From the NCBI GenBank assembly GCA_020438445.1, contig JAGQUO010000012.1, forward strand, positions 1-36,419: a stretch of 36,419 nt of DNA. Reading direction: 5' to 3'. The position numbers were made by a program, and so were the translations under genes. Numbering within the stretch: position 1 is the stretch's first letter; every line of letters begins with the position of its first letter. This document shows positions 1 through 8,347 of this stretch, one piece after another. This DNA comes from Solirubrobacterales bacterium. GTDB lineage: Bacteria; Actinomycetota; Thermoleophilia; Solirubrobacterales; 70-9. A model generated the notes under the pieces. That model saw nothing but the letters and a program-made list of their open reading frames with translations, searched no databases and had not been told where the DNA came from.

Positions 1-1011
1 GACCGCAAGCCCGATGACGACGGGCAGGACGGCAACCGACGCCATCGTCAGCGTGCCGCCGAACAGGGAGAGCAGCCCGAAGGCGAAGCCGGCCGAGCCG
101 ATGGCGGTGGCGAGCGGAAGCAGCCTCAGCGGTGGGCCGAAGACGAGCAGGAGCACGACCGCCATCACGACCAGGGCGGCGCCGAAGAGCAGCGCGATCT
201 GACCTCCGAGCTCGTCGGCGAGCCCCTGCACGACGACGGGGATGCCGGACACCTCGTAGCCGCCATCCCGCAGGGCGAAGCGGTCGTCGTCGATCGCGCT
301 GCGGATCAGCGCGATCGCCTCGCGCCGCTCCGACTCGCTGACGTCGGGCTGGAGCCGGATCGAGATCAGCGCGGCGCGATCGCTCGGGAAGAGGTAGCCG
401 AACTTCGACTTGGGCGGCGCACCGGGAAGCGTCTGATCGAACACGATCGAGGAGACGAACTGGGGGTTGTCGATCGAGAGGCCCTGCAGGACCGTCGCCG
501 GGCTGAGCCCGGTCTGGAGGAACCTGCGAAGCGCCTGCTGCTGCTTCTGTGGCGATGCGTTGCGCAGCGCCTGGATCTGCTCGACGATCGCCTGGTTGGA
601 GCGCGCCGCCGCCTCGTTGATGAAGGTGGCGGGACCGAAGACGACACGGGTCGCACCGAGATCGGCGATATCCCGGCAGACCGGAGCCGCGAACCGGCCG
701 GTTGCGTCGGGCCGGCCCGCGAGGCACGACTCCAGGGCGAGGAGACGGTCGACGTCGGAGGTCAGCATCAGCTTCTTCAGATCGCCCTCGGCGAGGACGA
801 CGATCGCGTCGTCGCCGAACCGCTCCCTGAACTGCTGAGTGCCCTCGTAGGCCGGCGACCCGTGGTCGACCAGCTTGTCGGTCCCGGCATCGGGCGAGAG
901 CCGCAGCGCTCCGACCACGGCGACGATGGCGACGATCGACACGACCCCGGCGATCGCCGCGGCCGGGTGGGTCACCGACCATTCTCCTATGCGCCCCAGA
1001 ACCCGCCGCAC
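1..1011 (-). CDS. MMPL/RND-family membrane transporter, N-terminal part (cut by window edge)
   Basis: An open frame of 337 codons runs off the left edge, so the C-terminal part is missing. The N-terminus (VRRVLGRIGEWSVTHPAAAI) is followed by one membrane helix at about residues 15-37, a large extracytoplasmic domain at about 38-255 with two Cys (LESCLAG, PVCRDI), and then closely spaced hydrophobic helices (GGQIALLFGAALVVMAVVLLLV and onward). This is the layout of the MMPL/RND superfamily, which exports lipids or other hydrophobic compounds. It lies 118 nt downstream of the Mkl-type ATPase on the same strand and may act with that importer. An in-frame TAG sits two codons upstream of the GTG at 1011. 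An alternative GTG at 975 has a better SD (AGGAGA) but would shorten the usual basic N-terminus. The substrate cannot be read from the sequence. Confidence 0.8.
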   Translation of the reverse strand, partial: MRRVLGRIGEWSVTHPAAAIAGVVSIVAIVAVVGALRLSPDAGTDKLVDHGSPAYEGTQQFRERFGDDAIVVLAEGDLKKLMLTSDVDRLLALESCLAGRPDATGRFAAPVCRDIADLGATRVVFGPATFINEAAARSNQAIVEQIQALRNASPQKQQQALRRFLQTGLSPATVLQGLSIDNPQFVSSIVFDQTLPGAPPKSKFGYLFPSDRAALISIRLQPDVSESERREAIALIRSAIDDDRFALRDGGYEVSGIPVVVQGLADELGGQIALLFGAALVVMAVVLLLVFGPPLRLLPLATAIGSAGFAFGLLSLFGGTLTMASVAVLPVVIGLAV

Positions 1012-1129
1012 GGACTAGAGGTTAGGGCCATGTGCAGGGCCGAGCGACGGAGCTCCCGGGTCGTCGGGAGGTGCGAGCCACGGCCCCCGCGGCTCGTGCT
1101 GCAGACCGAGCGGTGAGCTCCCGGCGCCG

Positions 1130-2098
1130 CTAGTCCATCGCGAGCGGGCCGTCCACCTCTGCGTTGAGGAACTGGCGGACGAAGTCGTTGTCCGAGTTGA
1201 ACAGCTCCTCGCTCGGGCCGCTCTCGACGATCCGGCCCTTCCAGAGCACCGCGATGAAGTCGGCGATTCGCCGGGCGGTGCCGAGATCGTGGCTGATCAC
1301 CATGTAGCAACCGCCGTTCTCCTCGTGGACCTCGCGAATGAGCTCGCAGAGGAGCGCGGTCCGGACCGGGTCGAGGCCGGAGTCGGGCTCGTCGAAGAAG
1401 ACGATCGCCGGGTCGAGGACCAGAGCGCGGGCGAAGCCGGCGCGCTTGCGCATGCCGCCCGAGAGCTCGTTGGGCATCTTGTAGTGGGCCTCGGCCAGGC
1501 CGACCTCGCCGAGGCGGCGGTTGACGATCTCAGCGATCTCGTCCTCCGACTTGTCGGTGTGCTGACGGAGGGGGAACGCGGTGTTGTCGTAGATGTTCAT
1601 CGAGCCGAACAGCGCCCCGTCCTGGAACAGCAGGCCGAACTTCTTGCGCATCTCAAAGAGCTCGTCGTCCGTCATGTTCGGAACCGACTCGCCGTGGACC
1701 AGGATGTCGCCGGCGTCGGGATAGAGAAGCCCGACGATCAGCTTGATCAGCACGCTCTTGCCGGTCCCCGACGGGCCGAGGACCATCGAGACCTCGTCGT
1801 CCGGCAGCCCCAGGTTGAGGCCGTTCTGGATCCGGGTCGTACCGAACTGCTTGACGAGGTCGATGACCTCGATCGCGTCCTCGCCGCCGTGGTCCCGCTT
1901 CTCCCCGGTGTGCCAGCGGTACGGATCGGTGTCGTCGGGCTCGACCCCCGGGATCGTGTAGTCGACGTTGAGCTTGCCGAGCTCGGGAGCGGCGGCATCG
2001 GGATCGCCGCCGATCGGCCCGCTGGCGGGCGCCTGCGCCGGCGGAGTCGGAACCGGGCGGCCCTCGTGCATGTGCGGTTGATTCGTCTCGTCAGCCAT
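1130..2098 (-). CDS. MCE/Mla-type ABC transporter ATPase (Mkl/MlaF-like)
   Basis: This 322-aa protein is the cytoplasmic ATPase of a YrbE/MCE lipid-import complex. It has Walker A GPSGTGKS (108-115), Q-loop Gln159, signature LSGGM (212-216), Walker B VFFDEP with the following DSGLDP (about 233-244) and switch His270. The text ELSGGMRKRAGFARAL and the D-loop match MlaF/Mkl ATPases. The N-terminus carries a 75-residue Pro/acid-rich extension before the ABC domain, longer than in E. coli MlaF. It starts at ATG 2098 after a strong SD (AGGAGGAG, 2101-2110). It follows two yrbE genes with a 26-nt gap, so the three form one operon. No MCE substrate-binding protein is visible inside the window; one may lie beyond the left edge. 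Confidence 0.93.
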   Translation of the reverse strand: MADETNQPHMHEGRPVPTPPAQAPASGPIGGDPDAAAPELGKLNVDYTIPGVEPDDTDPYRWHTGEKRDHGGEDAIEVIDLVKQFGTTRIQNGLNLGLPDDEVSMVLGPSGTGKSVLIKLIVGLLYPDAGDILVHGESVPNMTDDELFEMRKKFGLLFQDGALFGSMNIYDNTAFPLRQHTDKSEDEIAEIVNRRLGEVGLAEAHYKMPNELSGGMRKRAGFARALVLDPAIVFFDEPDSGLDPVRTALLCELIREVHEENGGCYMVISHDLGTARRIADFIAVLWKGRIVESGPSEELFNSDNDFVRQFLNAEVDGPLAMD

Positions 2099-2124
2099 CG
2101 CTCTCCTCCTGCCTCAGATGGTAC

Positions 2125-2922
2125 TCAGCCGCCGATCGGCGCCCGCGGATTCGCCCCCCAGAAGACGAGCGTGCCCATCATCCCGATGATGTGGACCAGG
2201 ACGATGTTGAGCACCATCGACTTCGCAGTCGCGGTGCCGACCCCGACCGGTCCTCCGGAGGCGGTGTAGCCGTAGTAGCAGCCGACCAGCACGATGGCCG
2301 TCGCCATCACCATCCCCTTGATGACGCTGAATAAGAGATCCGGTGGATTCTGGAACATCCAGAAGATCAACAGGTAGCCGCCGCTCGAGGTGTCGCCGAT
2401 CTGCTCGACCACCGCGAGATAGGAGCCGACGAAGCCGATGCCGATCGCGGCCAGGTACATGAACGGGATCGTTATCCAGGCCGCGAGCAGCCGGGTCGCG
2501 GCCAGGAACGTGACGGGCTGGATGCCCATGACCTCGAGCGCGTCGATCTCGTCGGAGATCCGCATCGCTCCGAGCTCGGCGACGATTCCGGTGCCCACCT
2601 TCGCGCTCATCATGTAGCCGAACGCGTACGGCGTCACCTCGCGCAGGTCGCACCACGCCGCGAAGACGCCGGCGTAGGAGGGCGAGCCGAGCGAGCGGTT
2701 GAAGTAAGCGCCCTCGATGCCGCACTGCAGTCCGAGGATGAAGACCAGACCCCAGATCACGATCGTCGAGCCGAGGATCAGGATCCCCGCCTGACGCAGA
2801 GCCTCGCCGAAGAACTGGAACACCCGGCCGGAGAAGACGAGACCCATCGTCCGCAGGCAGAACCGCGAGATCTCCCCCATCGAGGAGAGCCATTCCCGCG
2901 GGACGGTCAGCCAGCCGGCCAT
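2125..2922 (-). CDS. YrbE/MlaE-family permease (second copy)
   Basis: This 265-aa integral membrane permease belongs to an MCE-type phospholipid or sterol importer. The MlaE hallmark is seen in the text KVGTGIVAELGAMRISDEIDALEVMGI at about residues 107-133 (GTGIVAELGAMR and EIDALEVMG), followed by hydrophobic segments typical of the family and a glycine-rich TASGGPVGVGTATAKSMV loop near the C-terminus. The ATG at 2922 has a GGAGG about 10 nt upstream. A second Met (MGEISRF, 2877) is possible. The gene sits between the other yrbE (74-nt gap) and the Mkl-like ATPase (26-nt gap). Paired, non-identical YrbE subunits are normal in actinobacterial MCE systems, where they form a heterodimer. Confidence 0.92.
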   Translation of the reverse strand: MAGWLTVPREWLSSMGEISRFCLRTMGLVFSGRVFQFFGEALRQAGILILGSTIVIWGLVFILGLQCGIEGAYFNRSLGSPSYAGVFAAWCDLREVTPYAFGYMMSAKVGTGIVAELGAMRISDEIDALEVMGIQPVTFLAATRLLAAWITIPFMYLAAIGIGFVGSYLAVVEQIGDTSSGGYLLIFWMFQNPPDLLFSVIKGMVMATAIVLVGCYYGYTASGGPVGVGTATAKSMVLNIVLVHIIGMMGTLVFWGANPRAPIGG

Positions 2923-2996
2923 CTAGGCGATGCCTCCGGCGAGCGCGGCAGGCCGGGCGGCGGGCGGCGGGGCGGATTGACGAGCGCTGAGATGCC

Positions 2997-3803
2997 TCAC
3001 TTGATCGTCTGGATCTCCGGGTGGGTCGCGAGGAGCGTCTGGGTGAACACGTAGTTGAACGCGAACACGCCCATGAACGCGATCACGACACCTTGGTTGA
3101 CAGCGGTGCCGACGCCCTGCGCACCTCCGGACGCATTCATCCCTTTGTAGGAGCAGACGATCGCGATGATCGCCCCGAACAGCGTCGTCTTCAGCACCGA
3201 CCCCCAGAGGTCGGTGACCGACGCGTTGTTGAACAGGGTCGCGAAGAAGCCCCCGAGCGGCTGGCCGTAGGTGAGCTCGGCGAAGAGCCCGCCGCTGATC
3301 CCGAACAGCAGCGCATAGATGTTGAGCAGGCCGGTGACCAGCATCAGGCTGAGGAAGCGGGGAACCACGAGGTTCTTGATCGGGTCGACGCCGAGCACCA
3401 TCAGGGCGTCGAGCTCCTCGCGGATCTTGCGAGCGCCGAGGTCGGCGGTGATCGCCGTTCCCGCGACACCGGCGACGACGACAGCGGTCACCACCGGAGC
3501 GAACTCGCGGACCGAGGCGAGGATGAAGAAGCCGCCGAGGCGGTCGAGGGCGCCGAAGAGGCTGAGGAAGTTCGCGGCCTGCAGGCCCGGTGCGCCGAAG
3601 CCGAAGGCGACGGTGCTGATCAGCAGCGGGAACCAGCTGAGCTGAAGTGCGAACAGGAACTGGCTCACGAACTCGCCGCCGTACGGATAGGGCGGCTTGA
3701 CGGTCGCGACGATCGTCTTGCCGGTCAGGATCATCATGTTCCCGACCTGCTCGAACAGGCTCTTGGCGGGCAGAAATGCCCTATCAGCTACTGATCTGAC
3801 CAT
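2997..3803 (-). CDS. YrbE/MlaE-family permease (first copy)
   Basis: This is the 268-aa permease partner of the YrbE encoded just downstream. The signature text GTAITADLGARKIREELDALMVLGVDP matches the MlaE core, and the C-terminal KGMNASGGAQGVGTAVNQGVVIAF corresponds to the TASGG loop of the second copy. The frame is open far upstream of ATG 3803, but that extension is not hydrophobic, is rich in Arg/Ala and overlaps the divergent gene. ATG 3803 (MVRSVADRAF) has an SD (AGGAGAG) directly upstream and gives the family's usual length, so it is chosen. As the first gene of the yrbE-yrbE-mkl-MMPL block it should carry the operon promoter. The N-terminal helix precedes KTIVATVKPPYPYGGEF, typical of the first YrbE of a pair. 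Confidence 0.92.
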   Translation of the reverse strand: MVRSVADRAFLPAKSLFEQVGNMMILTGKTIVATVKPPYPYGGEFVSQFLFALQLSWFPLLISTVAFGFGAPGLQAANFLSLFGALDRLGGFFILASVREFAPVVTAVVVAGVAGTAITADLGARKIREELDALMVLGVDPIKNLVVPRFLSLMLVTGLLNIYALLFGISGGLFAELTYGQPLGGFFATLFNNASVTDLWGSVLKTTLFGAIIAIVCSYKGMNASGGAQGVGTAVNQGVVIAFMGVFAFNYVFTQTLLATHPEIQTIK

Positions 3804-3862
3804 CTCTCCTCGGGACCTGAACGCTGGGAACCGAACGCCCCCCGCCGTCGCCCTCGCGCTGA

Positions 3863-3868
3863 AACTTA
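3863..3868 (-). promoter_or_regulatory. candidate -10 box of the yrbE operon
   Basis: On the minus strand TAAGTT fits the TANNNT -10 consensus and lies 59 nt before the ATG at 3803, leaving room for a leader that carries the SD. No convincing -35 is visible. It lies in the 133-nt region shared with the divergent lipoprotein gene. Confidence 0.35.
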
Positions 3869-3936
3869 GTCCATCGCGAGGCGCGGCGCCACCCGCAAGC
3901 CGCCGCGAGACCGACCCGAAGACCCGAGGGGCCCGC

Positions 3937-4668
3937 ATGACCCCGTGGTATGTTGCCCGCGCTTTGGGGAGGAGACCCGATAGCCAGGGCGGGAAGGTCG
4001 GATTCGCGCCGGCGGCGCCGCGGAGCCGGCGACGGCTCGCCTCCGCTCTCGCCGCATCGGTGCTGGCCACCGGGTTGCTCGCCTCCTGCGGCGGCGACGA
4101 CTCGACCAGCCGCCAGGACGCCAACGAGGCCGCCGGCGACTATCCGGTCGAGGTGACGAAGGCCAAGTTCCCGACCGACCAGCGGCTGGCACTCACCTCC
4201 GATCTCGAGATCAGCGTCGAGAACACCGGCGACGAGACCGTCCCGGAGCTCGCGTTCACGATCGGGACCGACGACGGCGACGCCGACGGCTCGTTCCAGA
4301 CCAGGATCGACGACCCGTCGGTCTCGAACCCGAGCCGTCCCGTCTGGATCCTCGAGAGCAAGTACCCCCGAGCCGTCGGCGAACCGGTCCCGAAGGGCGT
4401 CTCCGGCGGCCTCAGGGCGCAGACCAACACCTTCGCCTTCGGACCGCTCGAGCCGGGCGAGGAGAAGACGATCGTCTGGAGGGTGACTGCGGTCGAGGCC
4501 GGCACCTACACTCTCCACTATCGCGTTGAGGCGGGCCTCGACGGAGAAGCGAAGGCCGTCACCGATGACGGCGGAGAGGTCAAGGGCGAGTTCGTTGTCA
4601 CGATCAGCGACAAGGCACCGAAGGCGACGGTCAACGATGAGGGACAGGTGGTCACCCACGGCGATTAG
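3937..4668 (+). CDS. Putative lipoprotein of unknown function
   Basis: A 243-aa secreted protein with an Arg-rich n-region (RSRRRL), a hydrophobic core and a lipobox LLASC ending at Cys51, so it is probably lipid-anchored outside the membrane. The mature part reads like a beta-sandwich domain (DLEISVENTGDETVPELAFTI, LEPGEEKTIVWRVTAVEAGTYTLHYRVEAG), similar in style to CARDB/DUF11-type repeats. I do not recognise a specific family. Its 3' end overlaps the first sugar dehydrogenase by 32 nt, so the two are probably co-expressed. The start is uncertain. ATG 3937 has a weak SD (GAGGGG), but a -10-like TATGTT (3949-3954) and a strong SD-like GGGGAGGAG (3966-3974) lie inside its first codons. TTG 3964 is an alternative start. 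Confidence 0.72.
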   Translation: MTPWYVARALGRRPDSQGGKVGFAPAAPRSRRRLASALAASVLATGLLASCGGDDSTSRQDANEAAGDYPVEVTKAKFPTDQRLALTSDLEISVENTGDETVPELAFTIGTDDGDADGSFQTRIDDPSVSNPSRPVWILESKYPRAVGEPVPKGVSGGLRAQTNTFAFGPLEPGEEKTIVWRVTAVEAGTYTLHYRVEAGLDGEAKAVTDDGGEVKGEFVVTISDKAPKATVNDEGQVVTHGD

Positions 4669-5857
4669 GGCACTTCCCGTCGCGGTGCTCGTATCCCTGG
4701 CCGTCGGGAGCTGCGGCGGCAACGACGAAGAGACGGGAACGGCCACCGGCGGACCCAACTCGATCGCGACCACACCCGACGGCGACATCGGCGGCGGGCG
4801 CGGCGGCATTACGTTGACCGAAGTTGGGACCTTCGAGGCCCCGCTCTACGTCACTCAGCCCGAGGGCGACGGAAACGACATCTACGTCGTCGAGCAGGGG
4901 GGCAAGGTCTTACGCGTCGCACCCGACGGCAACTCGTCGACGTTCCTCGACGTGTCGGGCGAGATCGTCAGCGGCGGCGAGCAGGGCCTGCTCTCGATCG
5001 CGTTCGCCCCTGACTACGCCGATTCGGGCCTGCTCTACGCCGACTTCACCGACCGCGACGGCAATACCCGCGTCGTCGAGTACCGCGCCTCCGGCGATCG
5101 GGTCGACACGTCGACCGGTCGTGAGCTGCTCGCAGTGGATCAGCCGCACCCGAACCACAACGGCGGGCTCGTGCTGTTCGGGCCTGACGGCAAGCTCTAC
5201 GTCGGCCTCGGCGACGGTGGCTCGGCAGATGATCCCGATCGCAATGGACTCAGCCTCGACACCCTACTCGGGAAGATCCTCAGAATCGACCCTCGCCCGG
5301 ACGGAAGTCGGCCCTACACGATCCCCGCCGACAATCCCTTCGTCGACGACCCAGAGGCGCGCCCGGAGATCTACTCCTACGGTCTTCGCAACCCATGGCG
5401 ATTCTCCTTCGACGCGAAGACCGGTGATCTCTCCATTGGCGACGTCGGTCAAGAAACGTTGGAGGAGATCGATCTCGTGGGCCGAGGTGAGGGCTCCGGA
5501 GCCAACTTCGGCTGGTCTGCCTTTGAAGGCGATCAACGGTTCAACGACGATCAGGATCCGAACGGGGCGATACCGCCTGTCCTGACCGCCCCTCATTCAG
5601 ACGGCAACTGCTCGATCACGGGCGGCCTCGTGGTTCGCGACCGCTCGCTGAAGACCCTCTATGGACGCTACCTCTACGGCGACCTGTGCGTCGGCGAACT
5701 CCGGAGCTTCACACCGCGGCCCGGGCAGCCGGCGAGCGACGACGTCCCGCTAGGGCTCGACGTCGATCGCCTGGCGAGCTTCGGCGAGGGAGCCGACGGG
5801 ACCGTCTACGCGGTCTCGATCTCGGGATCGGTCTACCGCCTGGACCCGGCGCGCTGA
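4637..5857 (+). CDS. PQQ-type sugar/aldose dehydrogenase lipoprotein (GSDH family), paralogue 1
   Basis: A 406-aa six-bladed beta-propeller of the soluble glucose/sorbosone dehydrogenase family (as in E. coli YliI). These enzymes oxidise sugars outside the cytoplasm using PQQ. Visible family marks are the catalytic HNGG (His174), the PQQ-contact Arg251-Asn252 in YGLRNPWRF, GDVGQ and GANFGW. Two Cys in GNCSITGG and GDLCVGEL probably form a disulfide, since they recur in both paralogues. A lipobox LAVGSC (Cys26) predicts a lipoprotein, unlike the two downstream copies. ATG 4637 lies inside the end of the preceding lipoprotein gene and has no clear SD, suggesting translational coupling. The frame is open further upstream, but only this start gives a proper signal peptide. 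Actual substrate and PQQ use are inferred from family. Confidence 0.88.
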   Translation: MRDRWSPTAIRALPVAVLVSLAVGSCGGNDEETGTATGGPNSIATTPDGDIGGGRGGITLTEVGTFEAPLYVTQPEGDGNDIYVVEQGGKVLRVAPDGNSSTFLDVSGEIVSGGEQGLLSIAFAPDYADSGLLYADFTDRDGNTRVVEYRASGDRVDTSTGRELLAVDQPHPNHNGGLVLFGPDGKLYVGLGDGGSADDPDRNGLSLDTLLGKILRIDPRPDGSRPYTIPADNPFVDDPEARPEIYSYGLRNPWRFSFDAKTGDLSIGDVGQETLEEIDLVGRGEGSGANFGWSAFEGDQRFNDDQDPNGAIPPVLTAPHSDGNCSITGGLVVRDRSLKTLYGRYLYGDLCVGELRSFTPRPGQPASDDVPLGLDVDRLASFGEGADGTVYAVSISGSVYRLDPAR

Positions 5858-5871
5858 ATCGATCTCGCGGG

Positions 5872-5877
5872 TAGCGT
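5872..5877 (+). promoter_or_regulatory. candidate -10 box (leaderless start)
   Basis: TAGCGT fits TANNNT and ends 8 nt before ATG 5886, so transcription would begin at or next to the start codon. No SD is present. Confidence 0.5.
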
Positions 5878-5885
5878 TGTCGCGA

Positions 5886-7115
5886 ATGACCAGGCGGGAT
5901 GCAACCACCCGCTGGATCGCCGTCGCCGCGATCGTCTCCTGCTGGACGTTGGCAGCCGGCACGACGCAAGCGGACGCGGCGCTCGAGCTGACCAGAGTGG
6001 CGAAGTTCGACGACCCGGTCGAGACCGTCGCCGCCCCGGGCCCGTCGGCACGCGGTCTCCTGTTCGTCGCCGAACGCGATGGAAGGGTCCGCGTCGTCCA
6101 GGGAGGCGAGACCCGGCGGCGACCGTTCCTCGACATCTCCGACCGCGTCCGGTCGGCCGATCTCGAACAGGGCCTGCTGTCGATCGCCTTCGACCCTCGC
6201 TACGAGCAGAATGGACGCTTCTACGTCTACTTCACCGCCTCCGACCGCTCGATCACGATCGAGCGTTACCTCCGCGATCCGGACGACCCGCTGCACGCCG
6301 AACGACGCTCCGGCGAGCCGGTTCTCACGATCCCCCATCCAGCGTCCGACAACCACAACGGCGGAACTCTCGCCTTCGGCTCGGACGGCGACCTCTGGAT
6401 CAGCACCGGCGATGGCCATCCGGCGTGCGACCCGCCCGAGAACGCCCAGGACACGGAGTCCCTCCTCGGGAAGCTGTTGCGGATCGACCCCGTCGCGCGG
6501 GGATACGCGATCCCCCCGGACAACCCGTTCGTCGGCTCCTCGGGCGCGGACGAGGTCTACGCATACGGGCTCCGGAACCCATATCGGTTCTCGATCGACC
6601 CGAGGCACGGCGGGACGATCGCGATCGGCGACGTCGGTCAGTTCCGCTGGGAGGAGATCGATCTGATCTCGGTCGCGGGCGCCCGCGGAGCGAACTTCGG
6701 CTGGGACGCCTACGAGGGCGACGTCCCGCTCGCCCTCGAGGGACCCTGCTCCACCGATCTGCCGACCGCGCCGACGCCGGACCCCGTCTTCCCGGTGGCC
6801 ACCTTCCCGCACACCGCATCCGATCCCCGGGACTTCAGCGGCTGCGCAGTCATCGGCGGCGTCGTCGTTCGCGACCCGCGGCTGCCCCGGGCGATCCGCG
6901 GGCGCTACATCTACAGCGATCACTGCCGCGGGCGCCTGCGCAGCTTCGAGTTCGGCACCGATCCACCCACCGCCACCGGCGATCACTACGTCGGGCTGCG
7001 GGTCGACTATCCGACCGCGATCACGGCGGGACGGCGCGACCGGATATTCGTCACGACCCGCTTCGGGACCGTCTTCAGGATCGATCCCGCGAAGGCGGGC
7101 GGGCGGCGCGGGTGA
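5886..7115 (+). CDS. PQQ-type sugar dehydrogenase (GSDH family), paralogue 2
   Basis: A 409-aa exported protein. A Sec-type signal peptide (hydrophobic core IAVAAIVSCWTLAAG, probable cleavage after QADA near residue 31) has no lipobox. The beta-propeller keeps HNGG (His157), YGLRNPYRF (Arg230-Asn231), GDVGQ and GANFGW, so the PQQ site and catalytic His look intact. Besides the shared Cys pair (SGCAVIGG, SDHCRGRL) it has two extra Cys (GHPACDPP and EGPCSTDL), which could form an additional disulfide near the active-site loop. That loop reads GDGHPACDPPENAQ where the other copies have GDGGSADDP, so substrate range may differ. ATG 5886 is chosen over TTG 5877 because it fits a leaderless start. 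It lies 28 nt downstream of paralogue 1. Confidence 0.88.
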   Translation: MTRRDATTRWIAVAAIVSCWTLAAGTTQADAALELTRVAKFDDPVETVAAPGPSARGLLFVAERDGRVRVVQGGETRRRPFLDISDRVRSADLEQGLLSIAFDPRYEQNGRFYVYFTASDRSITIERYLRDPDDPLHAERRSGEPVLTIPHPASDNHNGGTLAFGSDGDLWISTGDGHPACDPPENAQDTESLLGKLLRIDPVARGYAIPPDNPFVGSSGADEVYAYGLRNPYRFSIDPRHGGTIAIGDVGQFRWEEIDLISVAGARGANFGWDAYEGDVPLALEGPCSTDLPTAPTPDPVFPVATFPHTASDPRDFSGCAVIGGVVVRDPRLPRAIRGRYIYSDHCRGRLRSFEFGTDPPTATGDHYVGLRVDYPTAITAGRRDRIFVTTRFGTVFRIDPAKAGGRRG

Positions 7116-7149
7116 GGCGGGAACCGGCGAGTCTCGGTTGCGCGGGCGC

Positions 7150-7155
7150 TACGCT
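7150..7155 (+). promoter_or_regulatory. candidate -10 box (leaderless start)
   Basis: TACGCT fits TANNNT and ends 7 nt before ATG 7163. There is no SD upstream of that start. Confidence 0.5.
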
Positions 7156-7162
7156 CCCGTCG

Positions 7163-8347
7163 ATGAGCTTCTCGATTCCCCGCGGGAGGGGGACCGCGAT
7201 CGTCGCTGCCGCGGTCGTTGCGCTCCTCGCCTCCCTCGTTCTCGCCGCCGTGCCCGCTGGCGCCGCCGTGGGCGCGAAGAAGATCGGCAGCTTCTCCCAG
7301 CCCGTCTTCGTGACCGGTCCGCCGCGTGCCCACGGGTTGCTCTTCGTGGTCGAGAAGGAGGGGCGGATCGTGTCGGTCGGCCGCAAGGGCGGCAAGCGCA
7401 CGTTCCTCGACATCGGCGGCCGCATCACCGACAGCGGGGAGCGCGGACTGCTGTCGGTCGCCTTCGCTCCGGACTACAAGAAGAGCAGGCGGTTCTACGT
7501 CTACTACACGGACAAGCACGGAGACATCGTCGTCGCCGAGTACCGCCGCTCGCGACGGAATCCGCGCCGAGCCCTGGCGAAGAGCGGGAGGAAGGTCATC
7601 ACGGTGCCGCACCGCGAGGCCCCCAACCACAACGGCGGCCAGATCCAGTTCGGGCCGGATGGCTACCTCTACATCGGGACCGGAGACGGCGGCAGCGCCG
7701 ACGACCCGCCGGAGAACGCGCAGAACCTGAACGTCCTGCTCGGCAAGCTCCTGCGGATCGACCCGCGGCGAGGGGACGGCAAGCCCTACACGGTCCCTCC
7801 GTCCAACCCGTTCGTCGGCGCTCCGGGTCGCGACGAGATCTACGCCTACGGGCTCCGCAACCCCTACCGATTCTCGTTCGACCGCCGCACCGGCGACCTG
7901 ACGATCGGGGACGTCGGCCAGAACCGGTGGGAGGAGGTCGATTGGCTGAGCGCCGCGGCTGCGAAGGGCGCCAACTTCGGCTGGGACGCCTACGAGGGCC
8001 TGCACGAGTTCGACAGCGCGGATGCCAGCCCGATTCCCGCCGGCCCGGTTACGATGCCGATCGCCGAGCTCAGCCACGGCGACGGCAACTGCGCGATCAC
8101 CGGCGGCTACGTCTACAGGGGGCCGAAGGTCAAGGCCCTGCGGGGACGCTACGTCTATGCCGACTTCTGCCGTGGGCAGATCCGCAGCCTCGTTCCGGCG
8201 CTGCCGCGGGCCCGCGACGACGGGCCGGTCGGCCTTCCCAACTACAACGCGATCTCGAGCTTCGGCGAGGACGCCAAAGGCAACCTCTACTTCGCCAGCC
8301 TCACCGGCGGGCAGGTCTACAAGATCGTCAAGCGGGCCGGCCGCTAG
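7163..8347 (+). CDS. PQQ-type sugar dehydrogenase (GSDH family), paralogue 3
   Basis: A 394-aa exported protein with a signal peptide (GTAIVAAAVVALLASLVLAAV, likely cut after AGA near residue 34). Family marks are HNGG (His156), YGLRNPYRF (Arg232-Asn233), GDVGQNRWEEVD, GANFGWDAYEG, and the conserved Cys pair in GNCAITGG and ADFCRGQI. It is more basic in the first propeller blades (RKGGKR, RRSRRNPRRALAKSGRK) than the other two copies. It lies 47 nt after paralogue 2 with its own leaderless-type start. The stop codon shares the palindrome CTAG (8344-8347) with the stop of the convergent 69-aa gene. The three tandem copies are clearly diverged, so the duplication is old or the copies have specialised. 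Confidence 0.88.
   Translation: MSFSIPRGRGTAIVAAAVVALLASLVLAAVPAGAAVGAKKIGSFSQPVFVTGPPRAHGLLFVVEKEGRIVSVGRKGGKRTFLDIGGRITDSGERGLLSVAFAPDYKKSRRFYVYYTDKHGDIVVAEYRRSRRNPRRALAKSGRKVITVPHREAPNHNGGQIQFGPDGYLYIGTGDGGSADDPPENAQNLNVLLGKLLRIDPRRGDGKPYTVPPSNPFVGAPGRDEIYAYGLRNPYRFSFDRRTGDLTIGDVGQNRWEEVDWLSAAAAKGANFGWDAYEGLHEFDSADASPIPAGPVTMPIAELSHGDGNCAITGGYVYRGPKVKALRGRYVYADFCRGQIRSLVPALPRARDDGPVGLPNYNAISSFGEDAKGNLYFASLTGGQVYKIVKRAGR

Noticed and set aside
6425-7162. Upstream extension of sugar dehydrogenase 3 into the preceding gene
   Set aside because: The frame is open but its translation is Arg-rich shadow text. The signal peptide and the -10 box fix the start at 7163.
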